A stretch of 64,000 nucleotides of DNA from Gari tellinella (taxonomy: Eukaryota > Mollusca > Bivalvia > Cardiida > Psammobiidae): contig OV277874.1 in NCBI GenBank assembly GCA_922989275.2, forward strand, positions 16,852,154 through 16,916,153, in the 5' to 3' direction. This document shows positions 11,396 to 21,722 of this stretch, in pieces. The notes beneath the pieces were generated by a model. It saw nothing but the letters and a program-made list of their open reading frames with translations, made no database searches and was not told the DNA's origin. The translations under genes were made by a program, and so were the position numbers. How positions within the stretch are numbered: the stretch's first letter is position 1; every line of letters begins with the position of its first letter.

Positions 11396-11663
11396 GAAGA
11401 GGACATGGTCTAACCAGATTAAATCTATTTGACACGAGAAAAGCAATCAGTCGTCCAATCAGGGCATCCGCTGTTTCACATGAAACGATCTATTGTTTGA
11501 ACAATCAATGTAGTGTCATTAGATCATCCTTGAAGATAGTATAATGCAATCTTCCAGAAAGTGCATCATGATATTTCATTGCTATATCCAGGTATACTAA
11601 GGTGAACTGAAAATGAGTAACGCTTTGTCCCTTTAACGTCAGCCATGTTTTTTTCTATTGCAG

Positions 11664-11730
11664 GGAATCCATTTTATACAGCTATGCTGTCAGAGAAATA
11701 TACCACTGGTGTTCTTACAACATATCACGG
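11664..11730 (+). CDS. MCCC2: MCCC2 exon block 6
   Basis: Reads [19 protein letters not shown] then HIT, phase 0 in and phase 1 out, with canonical ag/gt. It matches the family block preceding GFMVGRE. Confidence 0.88.
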
Positions 11731-11745
11731 GTATGTGTGTCGATC

Positions 11746-11880
11746 AGTAAAGTAACGCAGGATAATCCGTAAAGTAACGTAGGTTAATCAGTGAAGTAAC
11801 GCATGGTAATACGTAATGTAGCGCCGGTTAATCGGTAAAGTAAAGCGTGTTAATGAGTAAAGTAACGAGGTTAATAAGGG
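11746..11880. repeat. Minisatellite, unit about 26 bp
   Basis: About five imperfect units of a motif like GTAAAGTAACGCAGGTTAAT, between MCCC2 blocks 6 and 7. Confidence 0.75.
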
Positions 11881-11913
11881 TTAACATGTTCGCTTCTTTT
11901 CATGATGTTCAAG

Positions 11914-12070
11914 GTTTTATGGTTGGTCGAGAGGCGGAGGCTGGAGGAATAACAAAGAATGCGGCCAATATGATCACGGCAGTTGCCTGTGCAAGAGTGC
12001 CTAAGATTACTGTAATAGTGGCAGGGTCGTACGGGGCGGGAAACTATGCCATGTGTGGGCGTGCCAGTAG
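11914..12070 (+). CDS. MCCC2: MCCC2 exon block 7
   Basis: Reads [19 protein letters not shown], then [17 protein letters not shown] and [14 protein letters not shown] is the glycine-rich carboxyltransferase motif. Acceptor ttcaag, donor gtatga, exit phase 2. Confidence 0.9.
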
Positions 12071-12201
12071 GTATGAATATTTGAAACTATAAACAGTTTT
12101 GATAGTTTGAACCTCTTACCAGTCATGCAGGGGGCTGGGGTATATTATTTTCTTTAAATAAACATATTTGTGCTAGGTTAATGATATCTAATACAATTAG
12201 A

Positions 12202-12589
12202 CGCGTTCAGTTAAAAAAGGAAGGAAAAAGAACGTTGGCCAACGTTCGAACACCTACCGACCCGTTAGCCACAAACGACACAAACAATAACTACAAGATT
12301 ATTTCGACAAATGAGTAAATGACTAATCCTCCGACTGTATAGTGCAATTTCTTTTTTATGTTCGCCTAAAATCATACTGCAATTCAGTTGATACATTCAC
12401 TTTTGTTTGTGCAATTCGTTAGTACCCATTTTAAGCACGTGAAAATGGGCTGCAATGGTGTTATCGTTGTAGTATAAATGTATGTTTATCCCCTTCACAG
12501 AGTATATAAGTGTGTTAGAGATCGTTCAATAAGAGATTTGTTCGCAAAGAAAATTGAATGCTATTGAATAACGTTTTCCTAACTGAACG
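12202..12589. mobile_element. Inverted-repeat element, GCGTTCAGTTA ends
   Basis: Starts GCGTTCAGTTAAAAAAGG and ends CCTAACTGAACGC, 388 bp apart. A palindrome AACGTTGGCCAACGTT lies at 12231-12246. No clear target duplication. Confidence 0.5.
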
Positions 12590-12879
12590 CATAGATGATC
12601 AAACATGTTATCAACTTATCAACGGTTTGCCAAATAAATCACCAACATTGTCAACTATAGACATTGTTCATTCAGAAAATGCTTAATGGACTCTCAAAAA
12701 GACGTTTGCCTGCATTTGTTTTAACCCATTCACCGCCAAATTTATCGTGAGGTTTTTACCTCAACGCCGCGATATTGTCGCCTGTTTGACGTCATCGAAC
12801 ATGGTTACATAGACATCAGCTGTTGACTTGACTTATTAACAAGGGCCACTATGGCCCTAAATCGCTCACCTGGTACACC

Positions 12880-13760
12880 ATGGCAAACTTGACCTATAGT
12901 GACATAGATTATGACTGGACATGACCCACAGTCAACCTTTAGAGTGTAAACAATATTTTCCTATGATTTGACCTAGTGACCTAGTTTTTGACCGGACATC
13001 ACCCATATTCAAACTTGACATAGATATCAATGAGACACACATTCTGACCAAGTTTTCTCAAGATCCAATGAGATTGTAGCCTCTAGAATGTTAACAAGGT
13101 TTTTCTATGATTTGACCTAGTGACCTAATTTTTGACCGGACATAACCCATATTCCAACTTGACCTAAATATTAATGAGACAAACATTCTGACCAAGTTTC
13201 ATCAAGATCCAATGAGATGTGTAGCCTCTAGAGTGTTAACAAGGTTTTTATATGATTTGACCTAGTGACCTAGTTTTGACCGGACATGACCCATATTCAA
13301 CCTTGACCTAGATATCAATGAGACAAACATTCGGACCAAATTTCATCAAGATCCAATGAGATTTGTAGCCTCTAGAGTGTTTACAAGGTTTTTCTATTAT
13401 TTGACCTACTGGCCTAGTTTTTGACCGGACATGACGCATATTCAAACTTGACCTAGATATTAATGAGTCAAACATTTTGACCAAGTTATATCAAAATTCA
13501 ATTACATTTGTAGCCTCTAGAGTGTTAACAAGGTTTTTCTATGACTTGACCTAGTGACCTAGTTTTTGACCGGACATGACCCACATTCAAACTTTGGCCT
13601 ATATATCTACTAGACAAACATTGTGATCAAGTTTCATGAAGATTGGATGATATTTGTAGCTGCTGGAGTGTTAACGAACCAATTGTGGACGGACGGACGG
13701 ACAGACGACGGACGACGGACATCCAGCGATCCTAAAACCTCACCTTAGCACTTCGTGCCA
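12880..13760. repeat. Tandem array, unit about 145 bp, with GACGGACGGAC tail
   Basis: Five imperfect units start near 12959, 13103, 13250, 13394 and 13540. Each contains TTGACCTAGTGACCTAG and GACCGGACATGACCC. The array ends in a GACGGACGGACGGACAGACG tract. The flanks carry an inverted pair, TCGCTCACCTGG (12862) and CCAGGTGAGC (13759), suggesting the whole is one repeat unit with inverted ends. Confidence 0.8.
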
Positions 13761-13787
13761 GGTGAGCTAAAAATTAGTTTGTATATA

Positions 13788-14149
13788 CTACATTGCTCCC
13801 TCCCTACAACAAAACCCAATCAGAGACAAAGATTGTGCATGCAGGTCGGAGGGAGTTGTTTTAGGGAGGGGAATTGGCTTATATTTGCAAACAGCTTGAA
13901 TCCAGATTTGAGGCCGCGTATAACGGCATCTTATCTGGATTCAAGCTGTTTGTCATTCGTCTTTACGACTTTTCTTTCAAAATGTCCAATATGTGACTTT
14001 GAGAAAAAACAGACGACAATTTTAAGCAGACGATATTGATGTCTTGAAAAGGTTAGACAAAATTGTCTTGTTTGGGGAAGAACGACAAACGTTGTTGTAA
14101 GGAATGAACCGTTGTTCAGAGGACCGCTGTGGGGAGGGAGCACTGTACA
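13788..14149. mobile_element. Family A MITE
   Basis: Starts ACTACATTGCTCCCTCCCTA and ends AGGGAGCACTGTACAT, with a degraded GATC palindrome at 13898-13950 and GCAGACGATATTGATG to its right. Confidence 0.7.
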
Positions 14150-14410
14150 TGGAAGACGTAAAATTCCTGAAAAATCAGGGAAAAGGTTAAGTTTGAAGCT
14201 TTTCGTTGATTTTTTATAAATATTTGGCTGTTACTTTTGGTTACAGGAATGAATCTTACCTTGTTTAGTGAATTAAGCTCAAAGGCAAGTACCAGGCTAT
14301 AACAAATGTTGTTAACCTTATTACAAGACATATGTAATGGTGTTTTAATTGTCCTGACTTAAATGCACACTGTTCACTTATTTTTGTTCACTTAAAAAAA
14401 AAGAAGAGTT

Positions 14411-14589
14411 ATATACCAAGTTATAGTCTACTTTCAGTCCGAATGACCGCTCAGCTCACTGTACATATACTCCTCTGATCATTGAGCCATCTTGCCTACA
14501 ATATTGAGCACTGCTAACATATGGCGCAGTCAAATGCAGCCGCAGTACCGACTCAGACCCTTCACAGGTACCCATTTTAACCCCTGGGT
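14411..14589. repeat. Dispersed repeat shared with 44825-45002
   Basis: About 180 bp nearly identical to 44825-45002, with landmarks ATACCAAGTTATAGTC, CAATATTGAGCACTGC and ACCCATTTTAACCCCTGGGT. The second copy continues into a tRNA-like promoter, so this is probably the tail part of a tRNA-derived SINE read on the minus strand. Confidence 0.7.
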
Positions 14590-14904
14590 TGTGCGAGAAA
14601 CTTTGTATGAACGTTCATTAAACCATAGTATTTCAAGAAAGTATGATGTTTGAAACCAAAAGAAATGTCATGATAGTACAAATCTATTGATTTGATGAAA
14701 AAAGTGACATTTCATAAATGCCCTAAAACGTCAAGTGATTACACGTAATCCCTAAAATATTCAGGGATTATGTGTAATCCCTGATTACACTCAATCATTG
14801 TAACATATATAAAAAGGCAAAACTATGTTATTGCAAATAAAGGAATTTTAAAATTTATAACGGCAATGTCGGTTTCTCTCGGCCATGGATGCGTCACTAA
14901 AATA

Positions 14905-15175
14905 ATGAAATATGCGCATTGCTGTATATAAGCAAATAATGAAACGTACGCATTGCCGTATATAAGTTTATAACTGAATTTACTTATTGCTGTATATATT
15001 ATTATAACAAAACCTACGCATTGCTGTATATAAACTGTATATAAACTTATAACGTGACTTACGTATTGCTGTATATGTTTATAACGAAACTTACGTATTG
15101 CTGTATATAAGCTTAATACGAAACCTACATATTGATGTACATGTATATAATTTTATAACGAAACTTACGTGCATG
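14905..15175. repeat. Tandem array, unit about 36-40 bp
   Basis: About seven imperfect units of a motif like ACGTATTGCTGTATATAAG with TTATAACGAAAC, in the intron before MCCC2 block 8. Confidence 0.75.
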
Positions 15176-15490
15176 TACGAGTCTTTTGCATATGTGAGCC
15201 GCGCAAAAATAATACTAGACTTATAACATTGCACACAAATAAACATACAGACTTGCGAACAATATAGAAGTAGATTATAATAGATTTGACATATTGGTTA
15301 GTTCAAAGCAGTATAGAGACTTTAGACTAATACCGTTGGCCGCGCACATGATATATGTATTCACGGAAATGCAAAGGTATATATATTGCTATAAGAAAAT
15401 CAGGCTTCTTGCGGAGGCTAATTAATGTCCATACTATTAATATTGGTTTTCTCATGGTACGACTTATGTTTACGTATGTTTATTTCATAG

Positions 15491-15605
15491 CCCTAGGTTC
15501 TTGTACATGTGGCCTAATGCCCGTGTCTCGGTGATGGGTGGGGAACAGGCGGCCGGTGTCATGAAACGGATAAAACGAGAGCACAGGTCAAAAGCCGGCA
15601 AGCAG
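15491..15605 (+). CDS. MCCC2: MCCC2 exon block 8
   Basis: Reads [20 protein letters not shown] and ends KAGKQ. It enters in phase 2 and leaves in phase 0 with canonical splice sites. Confidence 0.9.
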
Positions 15606-15769
15606 GTTAAGTACTCCATTTACACTAGTTTTATTTGGCAAAAACATATACGGTATTCTTTCCTGTAAACAAAACTAACCTCAAACTAGATTGCACAGGT
15701 TTTGAAAAAGATAATGCTTTGCATATGTCAAGATTTATAATAATCTAATGTAGGAGCCTGACCAGACTC

Positions 15770-16630
15770 CAGGCTTACGCTTATAAATGCATGAAGTATC
15801 TTACGCACTGTGTTATATCCAAAGCATACAGTAACTCATATAATATGTTTTATCCCCATGCATGAAGTAGCTCACGCAATGTGTTACATCTAAAGCATAC
15901 AGTGACCCACATAATGTGTTTCACCCCCATGCACGAATTAATTCATATACTGTTTTTATCCCATGCAGACAATGGCTCACGTTATGTATTCCATACCATG
16001 CATGAAGTAATGCACGTACTTTCTTTCACCCCATGTATGTAGTTATACCCGTATAATGTATTTCATACTATGCATGAAATAAGTCATGCACTGCTTTTCA
16101 CCACCCCGTGCATACAGTGAACCATTTAATGAATTTCAATCAATACATAATGTCACTCACGCACTGTACTAGTATGTGTTTTCCATCATAAAAGTAAATC
16201 ACAGAGTGTATTTAACCAACCCGCATGAAGTAACTGACACACTATCTCTCAACCTATTCATACAGTGACACACGTAATAGATTACACCCCTGTGTATAAA
16301 GTAACCCATGCAGTGTCTTTCAGCCTGTGCAAACAGTTGCCCGCATCATGTATTCCATACCATGCATGAAGTAGCGCATGTACTATCTTTCACCTCGTGT
16401 ATACAGTGACTCACCTGATGATTTTCACCTCCGTGCATGAAGTGACTCATGCACTGTCTTTCAGCCTGTACATATAATATTCACTTAAATTTAAATCACC
16501 TCAAGCATGATCTCCCCCAATTATGTAGTTAACGCGCATGTATGAAGTAATCCCTATATTATATTTACATGTATGGAGTTACTCTAATAATGTATTTAAC
16601 CCCATCTATGAAGCAACTCACAAAATGTGT
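15770..16630. repeat. Tandem array, alternating units of about 40 bp
   Basis: Units alternate between CATGCATGAAGTAACTCACG-like and CATACAGTGACTCACGTAAT-like half-repeats, giving a dimer of about 80 bp. The array runs to within a few bases of the acceptor of MCCC2 block 9. Confidence 0.75.
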
Positions 16631-16635
16631 TTCAG

Positions 16636-16721
16636 TATACAGACGAGGGGGAAGCAGCTTTTAGAGAATCTGTTATGAACAAGTTTGAGATGGAAGGAAC
16701 TCCATACTTTGCTAGTGCAAG
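16636..16721 (+). CDS. MCCC2: MCCC2 exon block 9
   Basis: Reads YTDEGEAAFRESVMNKFEME then GTPYFASA, phase 0 to phase 2, between ttcag and gtaaat. Confidence 0.88.
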
Positions 16722-16796
16722 GTAAATTATAATGAAATTGTTTTTAGATGGTTCGCAATATCTTACTGTATCCTATGGATTCAATGTTGTAAAAAC

Positions 16797-17625
16797 TAAA
16801 TTACCAGTTCAACAATATGTGGTTAGCGACTGAATTAAGCAGAAATTCGGGAAACGACGATTTTTTTAAAGCAGTCCTATTTTCGACTATCATACAAACT
16901 AGTTGGATGTAAGATTTGTACTGAATCGTATGTGTAGTGGTAAGGGTCCCTGTTTCTCGTCCAGGCGGCCCGGGTTTGAATTCCGGCCGCGCTCAATATT
17001 TTCTAAATTTTGTATTGGATGTTTATTTTGAATATAAAACATTCAATATATTTACTATCGAATAGCATCTCTTAGAACATTGAAATATAATAGTTTTATG
17101 ATATCTCAGAATTTCCTCATTTTCCCCAACGGAACCTAAACAAATGTAAAAGGTATATGTATCATAATCTTTGAAAGGAACCCATGGCACTGAGTTCTTC
17201 ACGTTTGGATGGAATTGGACCTCTAAATTCAGAAGTTATACGGTGATAATGTGAAAGGGTCAATGCATCGGTATCTATGAAGGCTTATACCCTCGGTGTC
17301 CAGCAAACTTTGAGTAGTATATTAAATATATAATTGGTTATTGGTCATTGGTTTTCCGAAAAAAGAAAATAAGGTAAATTAGTTATTTACGTTATGCGTT
17401 TGAAAAGTTCTAACTGAAAAAGAAAAATACATTCTGGCGACGGGAATCGAACCCGGGTCGCGTTGACGAGAACGCTTACCCTTACCACTATACCAACGAT
17501 TTAGTACTAATCGTCCATTAAACTTATTTATATAATTGTCGAAAATAAGGCTACTGTTAAAATGATACGTTGCCCGAATTTCTGCTTAATTCAGTCCTTA
17601 ACCACATATTTTTTAATTGGTAACG
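16797..17625. mobile_element. Inverted-repeat element with two facing tRNA-like sequences
   Basis: About 16797-16985 is repeated inverted at about 17437-17625; both share ATATGTGGTTAGCGACTGAA-like and AAGCAGAAATTCGGG blocks. Each arm ends in a tRNA-like sequence. At 16930-16990 these are GTAGTGGTAAGG and GGGTTTGAATTCC (A- and B-box-like). On the minus strand at 17500-17434 they are TATAGTGGTAAGGG and GGGTTCGATTCCCG. Acceptor stems do not pair, so these are SINE heads or tRNA relics, not tRNA genes. Confidence 0.65.
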
Positions 17626-17730
17626 TATTCATTTACAAAACTGATTCCATTTATCACAATAACATAATTACAGCGAACCACCTTGAAAACATATAACAAC
17701 TAATGTAAATCTAGCCACCGTCTATATATA

Positions 17731-17825
17731 CAGTCAAACCTGGATTAAGCGACCACTCTGGGGACCTGACAAAAGCGGTCTCTTAAAACAGGTGGTCTCT
17801 TAATCCAGATGGGAAAATGGACTGA
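17731..17825. repeat. Inverted-repeat MITE fragment
   Basis: TACAGTCAAACCTGGATTAA and GTCTCTTAATCCAG face each other, with GCGACCACTCTGG and its relatives between. The right terminus is missing. Confidence 0.4.
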
Positions 17826-18711
17826 TCGGAAACTAGGTAAATTTCACCAGCACCTACATTGGACCGTATATGTTATAGAGTTGTATTTGTTAAACATAAT
17901 TGTGTTGGACATTAAAATTAAGACTCCTTGAGTTTGTTATTTTATTTACATTAATTTACTCAAAATAAATGTACATATATTCAAATAGATCAAAGAAGAA
18001 CACGCACAAATACACCAATGACAAACAAATGTCACTTATATATTCGACGTATAATTTGACAGATCCAAACACATATGTACATGTACCTTGGTTGACGTTT
18101 CTACAGTGCTCGAAGTCTCCCGGTCATGACTGTAGAGCTATTTTGATTTTTCAAACAGTTCGTCGTATGAAGCCTGATAAGGGCTAAAAAGCCGAAACTA
18201 TTACGTTCTAACACAGGCCAGTTAGTTGTACTGGATTGTTTATTGCATAATTATAGCGTAACATGCCAACTTCCGGTTTACTATGCATTATAACTCCGAG
18301 GTACCTATTCGATGTTTCGATAACACTTTCTATGAATATTAACTAGATTTTTATTTAACGATGTCCGATTGTTCGTCAGTGTTGTTTTTGCTGTTTAGCA
18401 TAACTGAATATTGATAGCTTCACGGCAAGCGTTTTACTTTGACTAGTTTTACTGTATCTATATTTATATCAACGGTAGCCATTTTTCTTTATTTCATGGG
18501 TGCCGCCATTATTCATTATTGCGCTTTGCCAGACCCTATATCCGTATGAGGCAGGTAATCCAAACTAGGTCAGAGATCGGGTTACTGTAATGTCTTCCCA
18601 ACTTTAATAGCTTGTGTTTTATATACAACTTACGTCACAGGTCGTGTTTTATACATTACCTACGTTACAGCTCATGTTTTATACATTACCTACCGTAACG
18701 TTGATTTTCAG

Positions 18712-18829
18712 AATGTGGGATGATGGAGTGATAGACCCGGCAGACACCAGAACTATTCTTGGCCTGTCACTCTGTGCAGCACTGAACGCGCCAATACGGG
18801 CGACCAAGTTTGGCGTATTTCGAATGTGA
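18712..18829 (+). CDS. MCCC2: MCCC2 terminal exon block
   Basis: Reads [20 protein letters not shown] and ends FGVFRM with TGA at 18827-18829, the normal family C-terminus. Acceptor ttttcag. Confidence 0.92.
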
Positions 18830-19030
18830 TTCAGAGCTACAATTTTAACTTAAAGGGCTAGTAACAGGACTACACTTGCTGAATCATGCAGAATCATCTA
18901 TTGACTTGTAAAGAGTTTACAGAACTATGATTATACATTTAAAAAGCTACAATACTTGTAATGATTATCTACAAAACAAATCTTGTCAAAGTTTAGAGTG
19001 AACATAGTAAATCGTTATTGTCATAACCCA
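18830..19030. other. Sequence downstream of the MCCC2 stop
   Basis: Presumed 3' UTR. I see no canonical AATAAA before the tandem array begins. Confidence 0.35.
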
Positions 19031-19039
19031 AGTGAAACG

Positions 19040-19960
19040 GATTATTGCTCTGTAACACAAATACTTTTTAGTTGATCTGCACCAAACTTGCTGAAAATGT
19101 TTATTAATATAAAATCAAGGTTTGATAGCTACTAAAATTGCATAAGGTATGGCGGAGTTATTGCCCTTTAATTATTAAAAGATGAATGTTTCAGCCTTTT
19201 TGCTCACTTACACAAGTAGCTTTTATCGGATCTTCAACAAACTTGCATTAATGTTTATTAATATAAAATCTAGGTCCAGTTTTATTATTACTAAACTCGC
19301 ATATGGAATGTCTGAGTTTTGCCCTTAAAGTACTAAAAATGATTATGTCGGCAGTTTTGCTCTCCAACACAAAGACTTTTATTGGATCTTCACCAAACTT
19401 GCTGAAAATGTTTAATAATATAAAATATAGTTCCAGTTTGATCACTGCTAAAATCGCATCAGGCAATTTTGAGTAATTACCGTCTAATTATTAAATAAAA
19501 AATGTCAGTTTCAGTCTTTTTTGCTCCCTAACACAAACACCCTTTTATAAGGTATTCACCAAACTTGCATTAAATGTTTATTAATATAAAATCTAGGTCA
19601 AGTTTGATCACTGCTAAAATCGCATAATGTATGTCGGAGTTATTACCCATTAAGTATTATTAAAATGACTGTTTCAACTTTGTAGTCTCTCTAACACAAA
19701 CAGTTTTCATTGGACTTTCACCAAACTTGATGAACTTGTTTATTGGTGTAAAATCTAGGTCAATAATGTTTACTACTAAAATCGCAAAATGCATGTTGGA
19801 GTTATTGCCCTTGAATGATTACAGGTTGCTTGTTTGAGGCTTGTCCGATTTCTAACTAAAACAGTTTTAATTGGATATTCACCAAATTTGCTGAAAATAA
19901 TATTTGTATAAAATCATGGTCCAGTTCTATAAATACCCAAATCGCCGAAGGCATGTTAGA
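19040..19960. repeat. Tandem array, unit about 160 bp
   Basis: Six diverged units, each with CTAACACAAACAGTTTT, ATTGGATCTTCACCAAACTT, AATGTTTATTAATATAAAAT and GGAGTTATTGCCCTT. Confidence 0.8.
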
Positions 19961-20094
19961 GTAATCGTTCTTCAAACGAAACTGAGGTTGAACATATAGA
20001 TACATTAACCCTTTGAACCCTAGTCACGCATATAGGCGTCCTTTGCAAACAGTGTACATGTGAATAGTACACTTGTCCTGTGCAAACAGTGAAG

Positions 20095-20152
20095 ACCCAG
20101 ATCAGAGGGCTCCGAAAGGAGCCCTCTGATCAGGGTATTCACTGTTTGTCAT
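20095..20152. repeat. Perfect hairpin variant of the GATC palindrome
   Basis: CCAGATCAGAGGGCTCC, spacer GAAA, then GGAGCCCTCTGATCAGGG, flanked by CAAACAGTGAA and TTCACTGTTTG. The arms differ in sequence from the common GACGCCGCG core, but the architecture is the same. Confidence 0.75.
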
Positions 20153-20485
20153 AATGCCAAACATTGACAAAAACAACCCTTAAAAGTCAGAAATGACTAG
20201 ACTTAAATGGAAACTGGAATTGTCCATTTAAAGTTTTAGGGAGGAAAGAGTTAACTAATAAAGATATGAAAATATCCGAAAATCGAACTACATGTAGTGT
20301 CAAATCAATTAGGTGGTTTAATGCAGCCTTGTACATCTCAAACGTTTCAAAAACAACCCTTAATAGATTTAGTAAAATTAGAGAGCGGACACTTTTCAGA
20401 AAGTTTGGTGAAGATCCTCGGTATAAAAAAACGTTCACCTACAGAGATTATTGTCTACAAGTTGTAACTGAATCTCATTGGTTAA

Positions 20486-20690
20486 CCCTTTGCCTGCTGG
20501 TCGCAACTTTACGAAGTTCACAAACTGTTCGAATCTAGAACAGACAATGCGTAACGCGGCGTCTTATCTGGATCCAAACTGTTTGCCACTCGTCTTAAGG
20601 TTTGTTCAATTAAAACAATACATAAATCTAAACGGAACAAATTTGGCAGACGACAATTTTAAAGCAGAGGTCTGTGCAGCAAAATAAGGG
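20486..20690. mobile_element. Family D MITE with TTAA duplication
   Basis: TTAA flanks both ends (20482-20485 and 20691-20694). The body starts CCCTTTGCCTGCTGG and ends AAATAAGGG, and contains the GATC-type palindrome and GGCAGACGACAATTTT. A TTAA duplication is typical of piggyBac and Kolobok. Confidence 0.75.
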
Positions 20691-20705
20691 TTAACCACTT
20701 CATTT

Positions 20706-20890
20706 CAGGGCACCAGATAAGCGGAAGTAAACTGAACAAATTTAACGTTTTCTCTCTTATTTCAGCACCGAATGCTATAGTGTTACTACTCATTAGAATC
20801 GTCTCTTCGAGACAATTCTAATGAGTAGTGACACCATTGGTTTTAAAGCAGAAATTAGTGTTCGAAATACCCCCATTATCTGGATCCCTG
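20706..20890. mobile_element. 185-bp MITE with 5-bp duplication, CAGGG ends
   Basis: Ends are CAGGGCACCAGATAA and TTATCTGGATCCCTG, flanked by CATTT at 20701-20705 and 20891-20895. The centre is a palindrome from ACTACTCATTAGAATCGTCT to its mirror. Sibling at 63217-63410 with a different 5-bp duplication. Suggests a hAT lineage that makes 5-bp duplications. Confidence 0.85.
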
Positions 20891-21059
20891 CATTTACAGA
20901 GTTGACATTCTTTCCGTTCACAAGGTCAAATTTATGAGTGTATACACCCATAAATTAAAAAAGCGAATTTCAAAGATAAAACCGCTTTTTGTGAAACAAT
21001 CACGTCCCATGTAATTCAAATGGGATCCCAAACAGGCGTTTTATGCAGGTTTCCTAGAA

Positions 21060-21345
21060 CTCAATGCGGCTTTAAGCTACCATGTGCTAGGCTGAAGAAA
21101 AATATTTAATACGGTACATATTAATGACTTTATAAAATGGAACTATTTTCTTCAGGGGAGGAATAATTTAAAGGCATGAAAAACATATTTATGGGATTAT
21201 TGGTTAAGGAGATTTCTGCATTACTTTTATTCTGCAGTAAAGTCTGACGAAGGGTCTTTCTGTTTTTGGTGATAATGATTTGAAGTTTGTTTGTATACTT
21301 CTTACAATTCATGTTTGCCGCTATTTCAAATCATTACTCCATGGA
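21060..21345. mobile_element. Family C MITE copy, left part missing
   Basis: TTTAAGCTACCATGTGCTAG, GGTACATATTAATGACT and TGGAACTATTTTCTTCAG follow family C order. It ends near TTATTGGTTAAG. Confidence 0.5.
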
Positions 21346-21477
21346 TACGCCTATGATTATGTATTTACTGAACAAAATAGTTCCATTTACAATCATGAAT
21401 ATGCACCATAAGAAATGCTTCCTATACCCCAGCAATTGGTAGTTTAAAGTAGGCAAAATGTCAATCAGATCGCATTA

Positions 21478-21722
21478 CCCATAACCTGTTTATGGTTTGA
21501 AAACAACCGAGCATTTAAGCAGATTGAAAGTAAAGCAGAATGTACCTTGGCGCATTCTGATTTACTTTCAGCCTGCTTTAAGCTACAATCTGCTAGGATA
21601 AAGACAATATTTATTTTGGTACATGTTCACTGTATGATTTGGAACTATTTTCTTCAGTAGAGAGATAAATTACAGGCATAATAGGCACAAAAGGCGTATT
21701 TATAGGGCAATGGGTTCAGGCG
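21478..21722. mobile_element. Family C MITE copy
   Basis: Contains CCCATAACCTGTTTATGG, the inverted pair GATTGAAAGTAAAGCAGAAT and TCTGATTTACTTTCAGCC, then GGAACTATTTTCTTCAG and GCAATGGGTTC. Confidence 0.6.

Larger units (their letters stand above)
587..18829 (+). pseudogene. MCCC2: Methylcrotonoyl-CoA carboxylase beta chain, C-terminal half, apparently inactivated
   Basis: MCCC2 is the mitochondrial carboxyltransferase subunit of leucine catabolism: it moves carboxyl from biotin to 3-methylcrotonyl-CoA. Ten blocks match the family in order: 587-651, 1426-1525, 3866-3961, 4286-4358, 5082-5158, 11664-11730, 11914-12070, 15491-15605, 16636-16721 and 18712-18829. Together they are 954 nt, exactly 318 codons with the stop, and all phases agree. 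Hallmarks include [22 protein letters not shown], the GSYGAGNY glycine-rich carboxyltransferase motif, SVMGGEQAA and the closing [12 protein letters not shown]. Complete family proteins are about 560 residues, so the N-terminal part lies left of the window. Lesions: in-frame TAA at 4328; acceptor AA instead of AG before 1426; donor TT instead of GT after 1525; acceptor AT instead of AG before 5082. The lack of frameshifts suggests recent inactivation, but assembly or polishing errors are an alternative. Confidence 0.88.

Noticed and set aside
11664..11730. Alternative frame [15 protein letters not shown] over MCCC2 block 6
   Set aside because: The frame in phase with both neighbours reads [12 protein letters not shown], which matches the family exactly.
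12880..13680. CRISPR-like array
   Set aside because: Units are 145 bp, directly adjacent and diverged, without unique spacers, in a eukaryotic intron.
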